Assembly: GCA_041689775.1 (NCBI GenBank)
Contig: JBDNFP010000174.1
Span: 1 to 25,959 of the forward strand
Reading direction: 5' to 3'
Origin: JBDNFP01 sp041689775
Lineage (GTDB): Bacteria; Bacteroidota; Bacteroidia; Cytophagales; Spirosomataceae
DNA length: 25,959 nucleotides
Notes under the pieces: generated by a model
Seen by the model: the letters and a program-made list of their open reading frames with translations, nothing else
The model's database searches: none
What the model was told of the DNA's origin: nothing
Program-made: the position numbers and the translations under genes
In this document: in pieces, positions 8,410 through 16,037 of the stretch
Layout: every line of letters begins with the position of its first letter
How positions within the stretch are numbered: the first letter of the stretch is position 1

Positions 8410-9879
8410 TTACTTCGGGTACTGCGTCAGGTTGGGCATCAGCGACAGTTCACCAATAGGCACGGGAAAGTATTCGTCTCTACCCTTTACGAATCCCTTG
8501 CTTCTAAGTACCTGCTCAGAAATACCCCAGCGGGCAAGATCGAAGAAGCGATGTCCTTCGAAAGCGAGTTCTAGTCGTCGTTCTTTGCGGATGATATTGC
8601 GTAAGCTCTCCTGATTGGTATCGGTGATAGGCACCAGCCCGGCCCGGGTTCTGACCTGGTTGAGGGGGGGCAGCGCGGCGGATCCCTGTCCCGACTCATT
8701 CAAAGCCTCGGCAAGGTTGAGCAAAACTTCTGCGTAACGAATGATAGGTTGGTTTACGTCGAAATTATTGGCGCTATTCATATCTCTGCCTTCGGGCAGA
8801 AATTTGCGAACGCAGGCATTGTTGAAAAACGTGGGGCGCATGGGCGCACTGGGAAACGGCTGTGACCCCTTTCCGTTGACGTCGATCATGTCGGCGGGTT
8901 GGGCTCCGACGACTAGAACCGACTTACGCCGCTGGTCTCCTTCGGGAAAAACAGTAGTTACTTCCTTGCTGGGTGTAAACCAGTTGGCCCAGCCAATGAC
9001 CGGACTCCACATCACGGCCATCCCGTTTTTGGAGGCTGCGCTCCAATAACTAGGTGCAAAACCCACGGCTTGAAACTCCATCATCGACTCCGGCCCATTC
9101 TCGCCCTTTCCGTTGAATTGCGACATATAGTCATCTACTAATTTGTACTTTCCCAGGGCGACTACCTGCTGAGAAGTCTGGGCGGCCTGAGGCCATTTCT
9201 TTTGGTAGAGATACATCCTGCCCAGTATGCCAAGTGCTGCTCCCTTAGTAACGCGACCCACGGGATTGCTGTTTGCAGCAGACAAGTCGGGGATAGCCTT
9301 GGTTAGATCGGCCTCTATCTGAGCGTAAACTTTCTCCTGACTAGTACGGGCCAGGTTACGGTACTCATCCGGAGTAAGAACGGTCGTCATCAGCGGAACA
9401 TCGCCATAAGTAATCACCAAATTCCAGTAGTACAGGGCTCGCAAAAACGCCGCCTCAGCCAGGTACTGCTTCTTGAGCGTTTCGTCCATTTTGATGGCGG
9501 GAACCTTTGCCAGAAATGCGTTGGCCCGGAAAATACCGGCGTAGCAATCATACCATCGTGCCGAAATAAACGGATTGTCGGGCAACCAACGGTAGTCGCT
9601 CACCGCCTTGTAATGGAAGCCGTAGTCGCCGTTGTCGCCCGTCTGCTCGTCGATATTGTCCGAAGAACACTCGCCTAGCACAACGGCCGACTCGCGGTAC
9701 ACGCCTTTCCGGCTGAGGGGGTCGTACACTCCCGTGAGGGCTTGTTGAGCGTCTTTGGCGGTTTGGTAAAAGTTCTCCTCGACGATCCCGTTGGTAAATT
9801 CTTTATTGACAAAATCTTCGCCACAGCCAGTCAGCAGCGCAAGCCCCATCAGTAAGGGATATAATTTTAAGTATTTCAT
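8410..9879 (-). CDS. RagB/SusD family nutrient-uptake lipoprotein
   Basis: A 489-residue protein with a lipoprotein signal (MKYLKLYPLLMGLALLTGCGEDF, lipidated Cys about 19). Typical SusD traits follow: an early NFYQTAKDAQQALTGVYD segment, a TPR-like core (AALGILGRMYLYQKKWPQAAQ) and the C-terminal hallmark of the family, IRYAEVLLNLAEALNESG...LNQVRTRAGL...IRKERRLELAFEGHRFFDLARW. It acts as the surface lid that captures oligosaccharide or another glycan-derived ligand for the SusC channel. It starts 21 bases after the susC stop, as expected for a pair. The ligand cannot be deduced from sequence alone. Confidence 0.96.
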   Translation of the reverse strand: MKYLKLYPLLMGLALLTGCGEDFVNKEFTNGIVEENFYQTAKDAQQALTGVYDPLSRKGVYRESAVVLGECSSDNIDEQTGDNGDYGFHYKAVSDYRWLPDNPFISARWYDCYAGIFRANAFLAKVPAIKMDETLKKQYLAEAAFLRALYYWNLVITYGDVPLMTTVLTPDEYRNLARTSQEKVYAQIEADLTKAIPDLSAANSNPVGRVTKGAALGILGRMYLYQKKWPQAAQTSQQVVALGKYKLVDDYMSQFNGKGENGPESMMEFQAVGFAPSYWSAASKNGMAVMWSPVIGWANWFTPSKEVTTVFPEGDQRRKSVLVVGAQPADMIDVNGKGSQPFPSAPMRPTFFNNACVRKFLPEGRDMNSANNFDVNQPIIRYAEVLLNLAEALNESGQGSAALPPLNQVRTRAGLVPITDTNQESLRNIIRKERRLELAFEGHRFFDLARWGISEQVLRSKGFVKGRDEYFPVPIGELSLMPNLTQYPK

Positions 9880-9900
9880 GATTTTTGGTGTTAAAAGGGT

Positions 9901-12900
9901 TTAGAAATTACAACGCACGCCCAAGGAGCTGGTACGAACCTGGGGATACAGATCCTGATAGATTCCGGCCGCCGAACTATTGTTGTTGTCCAGCCCTACC
10001 TCCGGGTCGATACCCGTAAACTTGGTCAATACGAAGACATTCTGCATGGCAGCGTACACTTGCAGCTTTTGAATGCCTCTGATCGGAAGCGTGTAGGCCA
10101 ACTGAAGGTTCTTCAGTCGAATAAACGATCCGTCCTCTACCAGATGCGAACTCAACCGGGTGTTGGAGTTTGGATCGGTGACGATGGGGCGAGGAATGTC
10201 GTTGCTCGTCCCCGGCCCGTTCCAAGCGTTCACTACGGTGGAAGATTTGTTAAACGCCCGGCCCGACGATTCCAAAATGGAGCGGGCTACGTTCATGATG
10301 TCGTTACCCTGCACACCAAAGAACTGGAAGTTCATGTCGAAGCGCTTGTACGAAAAGTTGCCTCCTAATCCGAAGGTGAACTTGGGGTTGGGATTGCCGA
10401 TGATCGATTTGTCGGCGTCGTTGATTCGGCCATCGCCGTTCAGGTCTTTGTACTTGAAATCACCCGGCCCCGTCTTGGCTACCTGGTAGGGAGTTTTTGC
10501 GTTACCATCGACCGCATTGGCTGCGTCCACCTCCGCCTGAGTTTGGAAAATTCCCTCGGTCGTTAGGCCGTAGAAAACACCCAAAGGCTGACCCACGCGA
10601 ATCAGAGTCGTGCCCCCCGAACCTGAATAGTTGAAGGGGAAAATGTCGCCTCTGGCCCCTAGCGAGATTACCTCGTTGTCGTAAGTGGTAAGGTTGGCGT
10701 TGATGCTGTACTTGAAGTCACCCTTTCCGCCACGGTAGTCCACGCTAAACTCCAAGCCTTTGTTGTTAAATTTTCCTGTGTTCTGCGTCACCGTTCTCAG
10801 TCCCGACACGCCGGGCAAGTCCAGGGTGAGGAGCATATCGGTGCGGGTTCGGTCGAAATACTCGGCAGAAAAGTTGATCGCCCCATTCAATAAAGAGGCT
10901 TCCAGAGCGATATTATATTCGGTAACGGTTTCCCACTTGATGTCGGGGTTTCCCAAGTCTCCCAGCGCCGCTCCCAGTGAGGTAATACCCGTCCGGTTGC
11001 CGAAGGCATAATTATAGCCAGATTGCACCCGCGCCAGGTACCGGAAGTTTCCGATTGCATCGGAGCCCACCTGTCCCCAACCAGCCCGGAGCTTGAGATT
11101 ATCCACTAAACCGCCTTTGGGGAAAAAGCCTTCTTCCGAAATTCGCCAGCCCGCCGACACCGACGGAAAGGCGCCGAACTTACGGTTTGGACCGAATTTC
11201 GAGGAACCGTCGCGGCGGATGTTCATCGTCAGAAGGTATTTATCGGAAAAGTCGTAGATCACCCGACCGAACACCGAAGCCAAAGACTCCTGCGAGGAGT
11301 TGGTGGAGGAGTTGCTGGCAATCATGCTCTGGGTATCGATTTCGGTGAAAGCATCCGTGTCGTAGCTGCCGCTCTGAGAGGCCGACCGAAACGAAAGATC
11401 CAAGGCTGTGGTACCGAGCAAAGCACTCAGGTTGTGCTTACCAAAACTTTTGGTATAGCTCAGTGTATTCTCAAAAATCCACTGCCGGGAAGTAGAGCTA
11501 CCGGCTGACACACTTGATAGCCCGGCGGAATTGACCAAACCGTACTCCCAAATGGGGTTGAAAGAGTATTGATTTCCGAAAACTAGGTTGGTGGAGAAGC
11601 TCGTCCTGAACCGCAAGTTTTTGACCGGTTCGTACTCGGCGTACAGATTGGCGATGAGGTCATAGGATTCATTTTCCTGGGTCACACGAAGTCGATCAGC
11701 TATTGAATTACCCGTCCTCTCCATACGAACGTCCGTGGGTCCAGCGTAGGAGCCGTCTTCGTTGTATATGGATTGAGTAGGATTCGTCTGGTAAAGGCTG
11801 GTGAAAGCACCGTGAATGAACGTCCGGTTGCCGGCCCCGTTGTTGCGCTGATTGACCCGCGAAAGCATCAGGCTGTTGCCCACTTTGATATTTTTGGCAA
11901 CCTGATTGTCGGTATTGATTCGTAGCGACATCCGCTCAAAGTAAGTCTTGAGCATGATGCCGTCATTTTTAAAGTAATTGGTCGAGATGTAGTATCGGCT
12001 CTTGGCTGAGCCACCCGATATCGACAACTGATGATCCATAACCTTGCCCTGCTGGGTGCCAGCTGCCATCCAGTCGGTACCTTCACCCAGCGACTGGAGG
12101 TTGGGAAAGGGGGCCTCCTGTCCGGCGGCTGTAAAGGCCCGATTCATGTTTTCGCCAAACTGCGCTGCGTTCATCGGTGGCGGAATTTTCCGGGTCGGCC
12201 CCTGAATCCCGTAGTAGCTCGAATAGCTGATTTGCGCCTTCCCCGCGCTCCCTCGTTTGGTGGTAATAAGCACCACGCCGTTGGCCGCTCTTGCTCCGTA
12301 TATTGCAGTAGAGGCGGCATCTTTGAGAATGTCGATCGATTCGATATCGTTCGGATTGATATTTGCTAATGGGTTGGAGTTTTCGTCGTTGCCAGGATCG
12401 CGCTGCACCCCGTCGACAATGTAGAGCGGGTTGGAATTGTTAATGGAACCGATCCCCCGTATACGTACCACAATACCGCCGCCCGGCTGTCCGCCATTCG
12501 ACGACACCATCACACCGGGCATCTTGCCCTGCAGAGCCGTATCGAAGCTTGGCGACTGCACGTTAGCAATATCGGCCCCTTTCAGCGTCGAGATCGACCC
12601 GGTGACGTTGCTTTTCTTTTGCTGTCCGTAGCCCACCACCACTACTTCGTTGAGTGATTTCTGGTCGGGCGAGAGTGATATATCCAGGGTACTTTGATTA
12701 CCGACTTCCACCTCCCGCGGCTCGTAGCCGACAAAAGAAAAAACCAATGTCGATTCGTTTCCATCGGGAATGGACAAGCTGTAGGCACCGTTTTGGTCGG
12801 TGGTCGTTCCCCTCTGGGTGGTCTTTAGAAGGATATTTACACCCGGCAGGGCCTCACCCTGATCGTCTGTCACCCTTCCGGTTATACCTCGGTCGACAGG

Positions 12901-13323
12901 TAGCTTGATAGTCTGGGTCTGCTGTTTGATGGGAGCGATTGCTTTATCTTTGGTTCCTGGTAGCACCCTTTTCAGGATAATTCGCTTGCCTACTGCTTCG
13001 TAGCTCAGATTGTGTGGTACCAACAATCTGTCTAGAACCGCCGACAGTTTTTCATTGGTGGCATTGAGTGTGACTTTTCGCGAAGCCTGGATCAGGTTGG
13101 GGCTGTACGAGAATTTTACTTCGGAATTCTTCTCGATGTAAGCAAGTACCGTATTGATTTTTTGATCCACCGCCCGCACCGAAATTCGCTGATCCAGGAC
13201 TTCCTGGGCAGACAAGTCGAGCGCCAGCGAAACGTTCGCAAAAATCACCGCTATACACAGATGAAAAAAAGACCATTTCATAATTTTTAGTGCAAAGCGC
13301 TGGGTAGAGTGTTTTAATTTCAT
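9901..13323 (-). CDS. SusC/RagA family TonB-linked outer-membrane transporter with STN domain
   Basis: The frame is open to 13473, but I place the start at the ATG 13321-13323, which gives 1140 residues with a basic start and hydrophobic export segment (MKLKHSTQRFALKIMKWSFF...). In this numbering, about 43-118 is an STN (secretin/TonB short N-terminal) domain. About 147-225 is a carboxypeptidase-regulatory-like domain (GRVTDDQGEALPGVNILLK), followed by the SusC signature LNEVVVVGYGQQKKSNVTGS, the plug (YIVDGVQRDPGN; SIDILKDAASTAIYGARAANGV) and a long beta-barrel ending in RCNF. The STN domain is the part known to contact FecR-type anti-sigma factors, matching the FecR and sigma genes upstream. 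A 200-base leader without a convincing gene separates it from fecR. Confidence 0.95.
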   Translation of the reverse strand: MKLKHSTQRFALKIMKWSFFHLCIAVIFANVSLALDLSAQEVLDQRISVRAVDQKINTVLAYIEKNSEVKFSYSPNLIQASRKVTLNATNEKLSAVLDRLLVPHNLSYEAVGKRIILKRVLPGTKDKAIAPIKQQTQTIKLPVDRGITGRVTDDQGEALPGVNILLKTTQRGTTTDQNGAYSLSIPDGNESTLVFSFVGYEPREVEVGNQSTLDISLSPDQKSLNEVVVVGYGQQKKSNVTGSISTLKGADIANVQSPSFDTALQGKMPGVMVSSNGGQPGGGIVVRIRGIGSINNSNPLYIVDGVQRDPGNDENSNPLANINPNDIESIDILKDAASTAIYGARAANGVVLITTKRGSAGKAQISYSSYYGIQGPTRKIPPPMNAAQFGENMNRAFTAAGQEAPFPNLQSLGEGTDWMAAGTQQGKVMDHQLSISGGSAKSRYYISTNYFKNDGIMLKTYFERMSLRINTDNQVAKNIKVGNSLMLSRVNQRNNGAGNRTFIHGAFTSLYQTNPTQSIYNEDGSYAGPTDVRMERTGNSIADRLRVTQENESYDLIANLYAEYEPVKNLRFRTSFSTNLVFGNQYSFNPIWEYGLVNSAGLSSVSAGSSTSRQWIFENTLSYTKSFGKHNLSALLGTTALDLSFRSASQSGSYDTDAFTEIDTQSMIASNSSTNSSQESLASVFGRVIYDFSDKYLLTMNIRRDGSSKFGPNRKFGAFPSVSAGWRISEEGFFPKGGLVDNLKLRAGWGQVGSDAIGNFRYLARVQSGYNYAFGNRTGITSLGAALGDLGNPDIKWETVTEYNIALEASLLNGAINFSAEYFDRTRTDMLLTLDLPGVSGLRTVTQNTGKFNNKGLEFSVDYRGGKGDFKYSINANLTTYDNEVISLGARGDIFPFNYSGSGGTTLIRVGQPLGVFYGLTTEGIFQTQAEVDAANAVDGNAKTPYQVAKTGPGDFKYKDLNGDGRINDADKSIIGNPNPKFTFGLGGNFSYKRFDMNFQFFGVQGNDIMNVARSILESSGRAFNKSSTVVNAWNGPGTSNDIPRPIVTDPNSNTRLSSHLVEDGSFIRLKNLQLAYTLPIRGIQKLQVYAAMQNVFVLTKFTGIDPEVGLDNNNSSAAGIYQDLYPQVRTSSLGVRCNF

Positions 13324-13523
13324 AATTTTGAAGGGTTTTGTTGGATACGCATTTGGCAAGACACACCCTACATCTGTTTGGAGGCAATTCAAACTTGCAG
13401 GGAATGAGTTGAAGCTGGTGATGGTGATGCATCGCCAGTTTCTTTTGTAAAAATGGGGAACGCTCAGTGGCATTCAGAAACTAGTTGATATCATACGCAG
13501 AAGTTTAAGTTGAGATCACAATT

Positions 13524-14636
13524 TTAATGTTTACAGCCTTTGCCGTCGATAATAATCTGAGCATCCAAAATGCGGTAGCGAGCTTCAATACTACGGCATA
13601 CAATGTCTATTTTTTCGTATGGTGGTACATCGTTCAAGTCGGCAGTAAAATAGCAGTTAACAAATTGCTCTTCGTTAAACACGATATCTAATCCGTAAGC
13701 ACGTGCCATTGTATTGAAGACCTCAGGAACAGGAGTGTCTTCAAATATAAAATTATACTTTGGTAGATTGGGGGCGGTTTCGCTCAGTAAAAGGGGTTCC
13801 CTGACCAATGTTTTAACCAACCGGATTTCCTTACGGGCCAAGACGGCCTGCTGATTGGGCAGCAGCAAAATCCCTTCCCGTTCGCGGGTGCTGATTTCCT
13901 CACGATCCCCAACCTTTTTGGCCACTGCCACCGCCACGCGTCCGGTACGTACTTCCACCGTTACGTCTTTGTCGTTTGGGTAGGCTCGCACGTTAAAGCT
14001 CGTTCCAAGTACCTTAGTCACCAGTTCGTTGGCATAGACAAAGAAAGGTTTGTTAGGATTTTTTGACACCTCGAAGAATGCCTCCCCGCTCAGATATACT
14101 TCCCGATTGGTACTTTCCGTAAAGTTTCGGGCGTAGCTGATCCGGCTGCCTGGTTGCAGCCTAACGGTACTTCCGTCGGTTAGCGCAATTGAAAGCGGCT
14201 CGGCCGTAGCATTTATTTTCTCGATGAGTGCGAGGGTAGTTTGCTCCCGATTGGTTTTGTAGCTAGCTTCCTGATTTTGAGGATTTTCGAGCGGAAGTAA
14301 CCAGTACCCCACCACAAATAATACAGAAGCCGCCGTTGCCCAAGACGTCCATCTGGGCAACCGCCGCCATAGTGGCACACGCTGTGCTTCGGCAATAATC
14401 TGCTTGATACGCTGGAAAACTACCTCCTCGTGGGCGGCAGCGGGAGTTCCGCCTTCGACCTGCTGCTCAATGCCTAGTAAGAAATTAGTAGCCGCGATGA
14501 TTTTAGGCGTTTTCTCAGGGTGTTTTTCAAGAAAATCCTGCCAAAAGGCATCCAATTCAGCATTGGGCTTACGCACCCACTGCCGGAAGCGGGCATCTTC
14601 GATGTAGTCGTTTGTAGTAAAATTCAGGTACTCCAT
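13524..14636 (-). CDS. FecR-family anti-sigma factor (DUF4974 type)
   Basis: A 370-residue single-pass inner-membrane protein. About residues 1-90 form the cytoplasmic anti-sigma part (FRQWVRKPNAELDAFWQDFLEKHPE). About 97-115 form a transmembrane helix (SWATAASVLFVVGYWLL). About 140-235 are the periplasmic FecR domain (LSIALTDGSTVRLQPGSRISYARNF, VYLSGEAFFEVSKNPNKPFFVYA, VLGTSFNVRAYPND). About 290-365 are the DUF4974 domain (FIFEDTPVPEVFNTMARAYGLDIVF). The protein is expected to hold the sigma factor inactive until the STN domain of the neighbouring SusC signals substrate binding. It starts 96 bases after the sigma gene. Confidence 0.93.
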   Translation of the reverse strand: MEYLNFTTNDYIEDARFRQWVRKPNAELDAFWQDFLEKHPEKTPKIIAATNFLLGIEQQVEGGTPAAAHEEVVFQRIKQIIAEAQRVPLWRRLPRWTSWATAASVLFVVGYWLLPLENPQNQEASYKTNREQTTLALIEKINATAEPLSIALTDGSTVRLQPGSRISYARNFTESTNREVYLSGEAFFEVSKNPNKPFFVYANELVTKVLGTSFNVRAYPNDKDVTVEVRTGRVAVAVAKKVGDREEISTREREGILLLPNQQAVLARKEIRLVKTLVREPLLLSETAPNLPKYNFIFEDTPVPEVFNTMARAYGLDIVFNEEQFVNCYFTADLNDVPPYEKIDIVCRSIEARYRILDAQIIIDGKGCKH

Positions 14637-14732
14637 TATGGCACTATTTCAGGAATTTATTCTCCTTTTGCCTATTATAGAGTCCAGAGTGAGGCGTTTC
14701 AACCTTGCACAGGTTGATTTTTTCGGTGAAAT

Positions 14733-15326
14733 CTAGAAAATAATTTCTATTATAATGATAATCAGTAATATAGAAATCTCTCGAAGTTTATAAAGAGCCT
14801 TTTGCACGAGGTTACGGCTGGTTTGCTCTTTGATTCCGAGCATTTCGGCGACCTCGGCGTACTCCATATCATAGTAGTAACGCAGTATCAGCGCCTCTCG
14901 CTGTCGGGGAGGTACTTGATCCAGCCAGGCGTTGAGCTTTTCGGTGAGTAGGCATTTATCTTCTCGATTGGTAAAGTCCGTTTCTGCCGAAGATTGGGAA
15001 GGAAGGAGCGACTCGGGAAGCAATTCCCAATCTGTTTCCGTAAAGTGTTCTGGTCGCAGCGAGCGGTGGATTTTACGACGCAGCGACACCATGAGGTAGT
15101 ACTTCACCGACCGCGCCGGACTCAGCGAGCGGCGGTTGCGCCACAAATCCACGAACAAATCCTGGATAGCGTCGTTGACGGCTTCCTCATCGCGCAGGAA
15201 CTGCCTGCCGTAGTGAAACAAATCCCGGAAATAACGGCGGTACAAGCCCTCAAAGGCATCCTCGTGGCCCGCCCTTACGGCTTGCCAGAGTTGTTGGTCG
15301 TCGGTGAGTGCGTTTGTCCTTTCCAT
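14733..15326 (-). CDS. ECF-subfamily RNA polymerase sigma factor of the SusC/D locus
   Basis: A 197-residue sigma-70-like protein. Region 2 covers FEGLYRRYFRDLFHYGRQFLRD through AIQDLFVDLWRNRRSL to KYYLMVSLRRKIHR. Region 4 covers VPPRQREALILRYYYDMEYAEVAEMLGIKEQTSRNLVQKALYKLRE, a clear helix-turn-helix. The tail is a run of isoleucines (LLIIIIIEIIF), a feature seen in some Bacteroidota ECF sigma factors. It heads the locus and pairs with the downstream FecR and STN-SusC, so it probably drives transcription of the transport and catabolic genes. A MITE-like element ends 86 bases before its start codon and may influence its promoter. Confidence 0.93.
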   Translation of the reverse strand: MERTNALTDDQQLWQAVRAGHEDAFEGLYRRYFRDLFHYGRQFLRDEEAVNDAIQDLFVDLWRNRRSLSPARSVKYYLMVSLRRKIHRSLRPEHFTETDWELLPESLLPSQSSAETDFTNREDKCLLTEKLNAWLDQVPPRQREALILRYYYDMEYAEVAEMLGIKEQTSRNLVQKALYKLREISILLIIIIIEIIF

Positions 15327-15402
15327 GTTGTTTAGGAGTGAATTTATGGTAAAAAGAAAATTTTTGCAGGTAACTACTGAAATAAAGGCCAGTAGCAGGA
15401 TT

Positions 15403-15606
15403 AATCGCGGATACTCTACCCGAAGATTTTTTCAAGGTTTTGATAATAAGCAAGTTAAGTAAGGTTTGGTTAGAGTGCAAATTTTTTCAGCTTTGGCAAA
15501 ATATACTTCGTTTGATACCATAGGCTGTTTTTGTTGCGAGGCTGCTTCAACTATTAGCCTTTGCAACTTTTTCAGATAATTTTCTTCGGGTAGAGTAAAT
15601 CGCGGA
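15403..15606. mobile_element. MITE-like element with 15-bp TIRs and 9-bp target-site duplication
   Basis: TACTCTACCCGAAGA at 15412-15426 is perfectly inverted at 15583-15597. AATCGCGGA is perfectly duplicated immediately outside both ends (15403-15411 and 15598-15606), so the element proper is 186 bases. The interior is AT-rich and holds no convincing gene, so it is non-autonomous. Perfect TIRs directly bounded by a perfect 9-base direct repeat are the classic signature of a DDE-transposase insertion, and the intact duplication suggests a fairly recent event. A 9-base duplication is known for some IS families (for example IS10 in the IS4 family), but the parental element cannot be assigned here. 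It sits in the upstream region of the sigma factor gene. Confidence 0.8.
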
Positions 15607-15801
15607 CGAATACAAACCACACTCTTTGCGTCGAGTTCAGTAGATCAATGATTTCCTCCACTTTAAAATTTTGGAATAAAAATCTCACGTCCGACTAAAA
15701 CATTGCTGATTGCCGCTGACCGCTCCGCCCGCTCCAATGGTCGGTCTTCGCTGTGCAGCCGCAACCACCCATTCGGTGGCGGCAAAGTGGTGCAGCGGTA
15801 G
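15607..15801. other. Intergenic stretch without a recognisable gene
   Basis: This stretch lies between the MITE-like element and the sigma-like fragment. Short open frames exist on both strands but none has a recognisable motif, export signal or conserved feature. It is probably decayed sequence in the same scarred region. Confidence 0.4.
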
Positions 15802-15917
15802 GTTCATTCTACATCCGAAAACTTGGCGATTGTAAAAAACGATATCGAACTCTGGCTGGCCTTCAAAGACGGCAGCGAACGGGCCCTCGCTGCCGCCAGT
15901 CTGCGACTGGTGGTTTG
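15802..15917 (+). pseudogene. Remnant resembling the N-terminus of an ECF sigma factor
   Basis: The plus-strand frame after a TAG at 15799-15801 reads ...SENLAIVKNDIELWLAFKDGSERALAA and then changes to unrelated residues and stops at 15917. The NDIELWLAFKDGSERALAA segment closely resembles the start of region 2 in Cytophagales ECF sigma factors (a D-x-x-LW-x-x-F-K-x-G-x-E-x-A pattern). No ATG, no remaining region 2 and no region 4 are present, so it would be a fragment. It points away from the intact sigma gene and toward the cytochrome gene. Recognition is by eye over about 20 residues, hence the moderate confidence. Confidence 0.4.
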
Positions 15918-15924
15918 AAGTAAC

Positions 15925-15941
15925 GCAAGTTTCCAACTTGC
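15925..15941. repeat. Short perfect hairpin
   Basis: GCAAGTT-TCC-AACTTGC is a perfect 7-base inverted repeat with a 3-base loop, downstream of the cytochrome fusion gene on the minus strand. No T-run follows on either strand. It could be part of a dispersed palindromic repeat or a weak transcription stop. Confidence 0.4.
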
Positions 15942-15954
15942 TCAACAAACTCTT

Positions 15955-15996
15955 CTACTTCAATGCCTCCCGTGTCCGTAGGTATCCTACTCGTGC
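15955..15996 (-). pseudogene. Degenerate second copy of the 3' end of the PVC-cytochrome gene
   Basis: On the minus strand this reads ARVGYLRTREALK and a TAG, almost the same as the end of the intact upstream neighbour, DLVGYLRTREAVR. At the DNA level 15965-15990 matches 16048-16073 at 24 of 26 positions. The copy starts about 40 bases beyond the intact stop codon. It is probably the last surviving piece of a related cytochrome gene, or a small tandem duplication. Confidence 0.5.
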
Positions 15997-16037
15997 CTTG
16001 GTGTCTTAAAGTTGGGAACTACTTTCCATTAAAAAAA

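Noticed and set aside
13324..13473. A 50-residue N-terminal extension of the SusC frame
   Set aside because: The extension is not signal-like. The internal ATG at 13321-13323 places the export signal directly at the N-terminus, as expected for SusC.
15250..15620. Two short minus-strand open frames across the sigma start and the MITE-like element
   Set aside because: They run through the element's terminal repeats and into the sigma gene in another frame; neither has a family motif.
15685..15948. An 87-residue minus-strand open frame
   Set aside because: It is antisense to the more convincing sigma-like fragment and has low-complexity Ala/Gly/Arg stretches without recognisable similarity.
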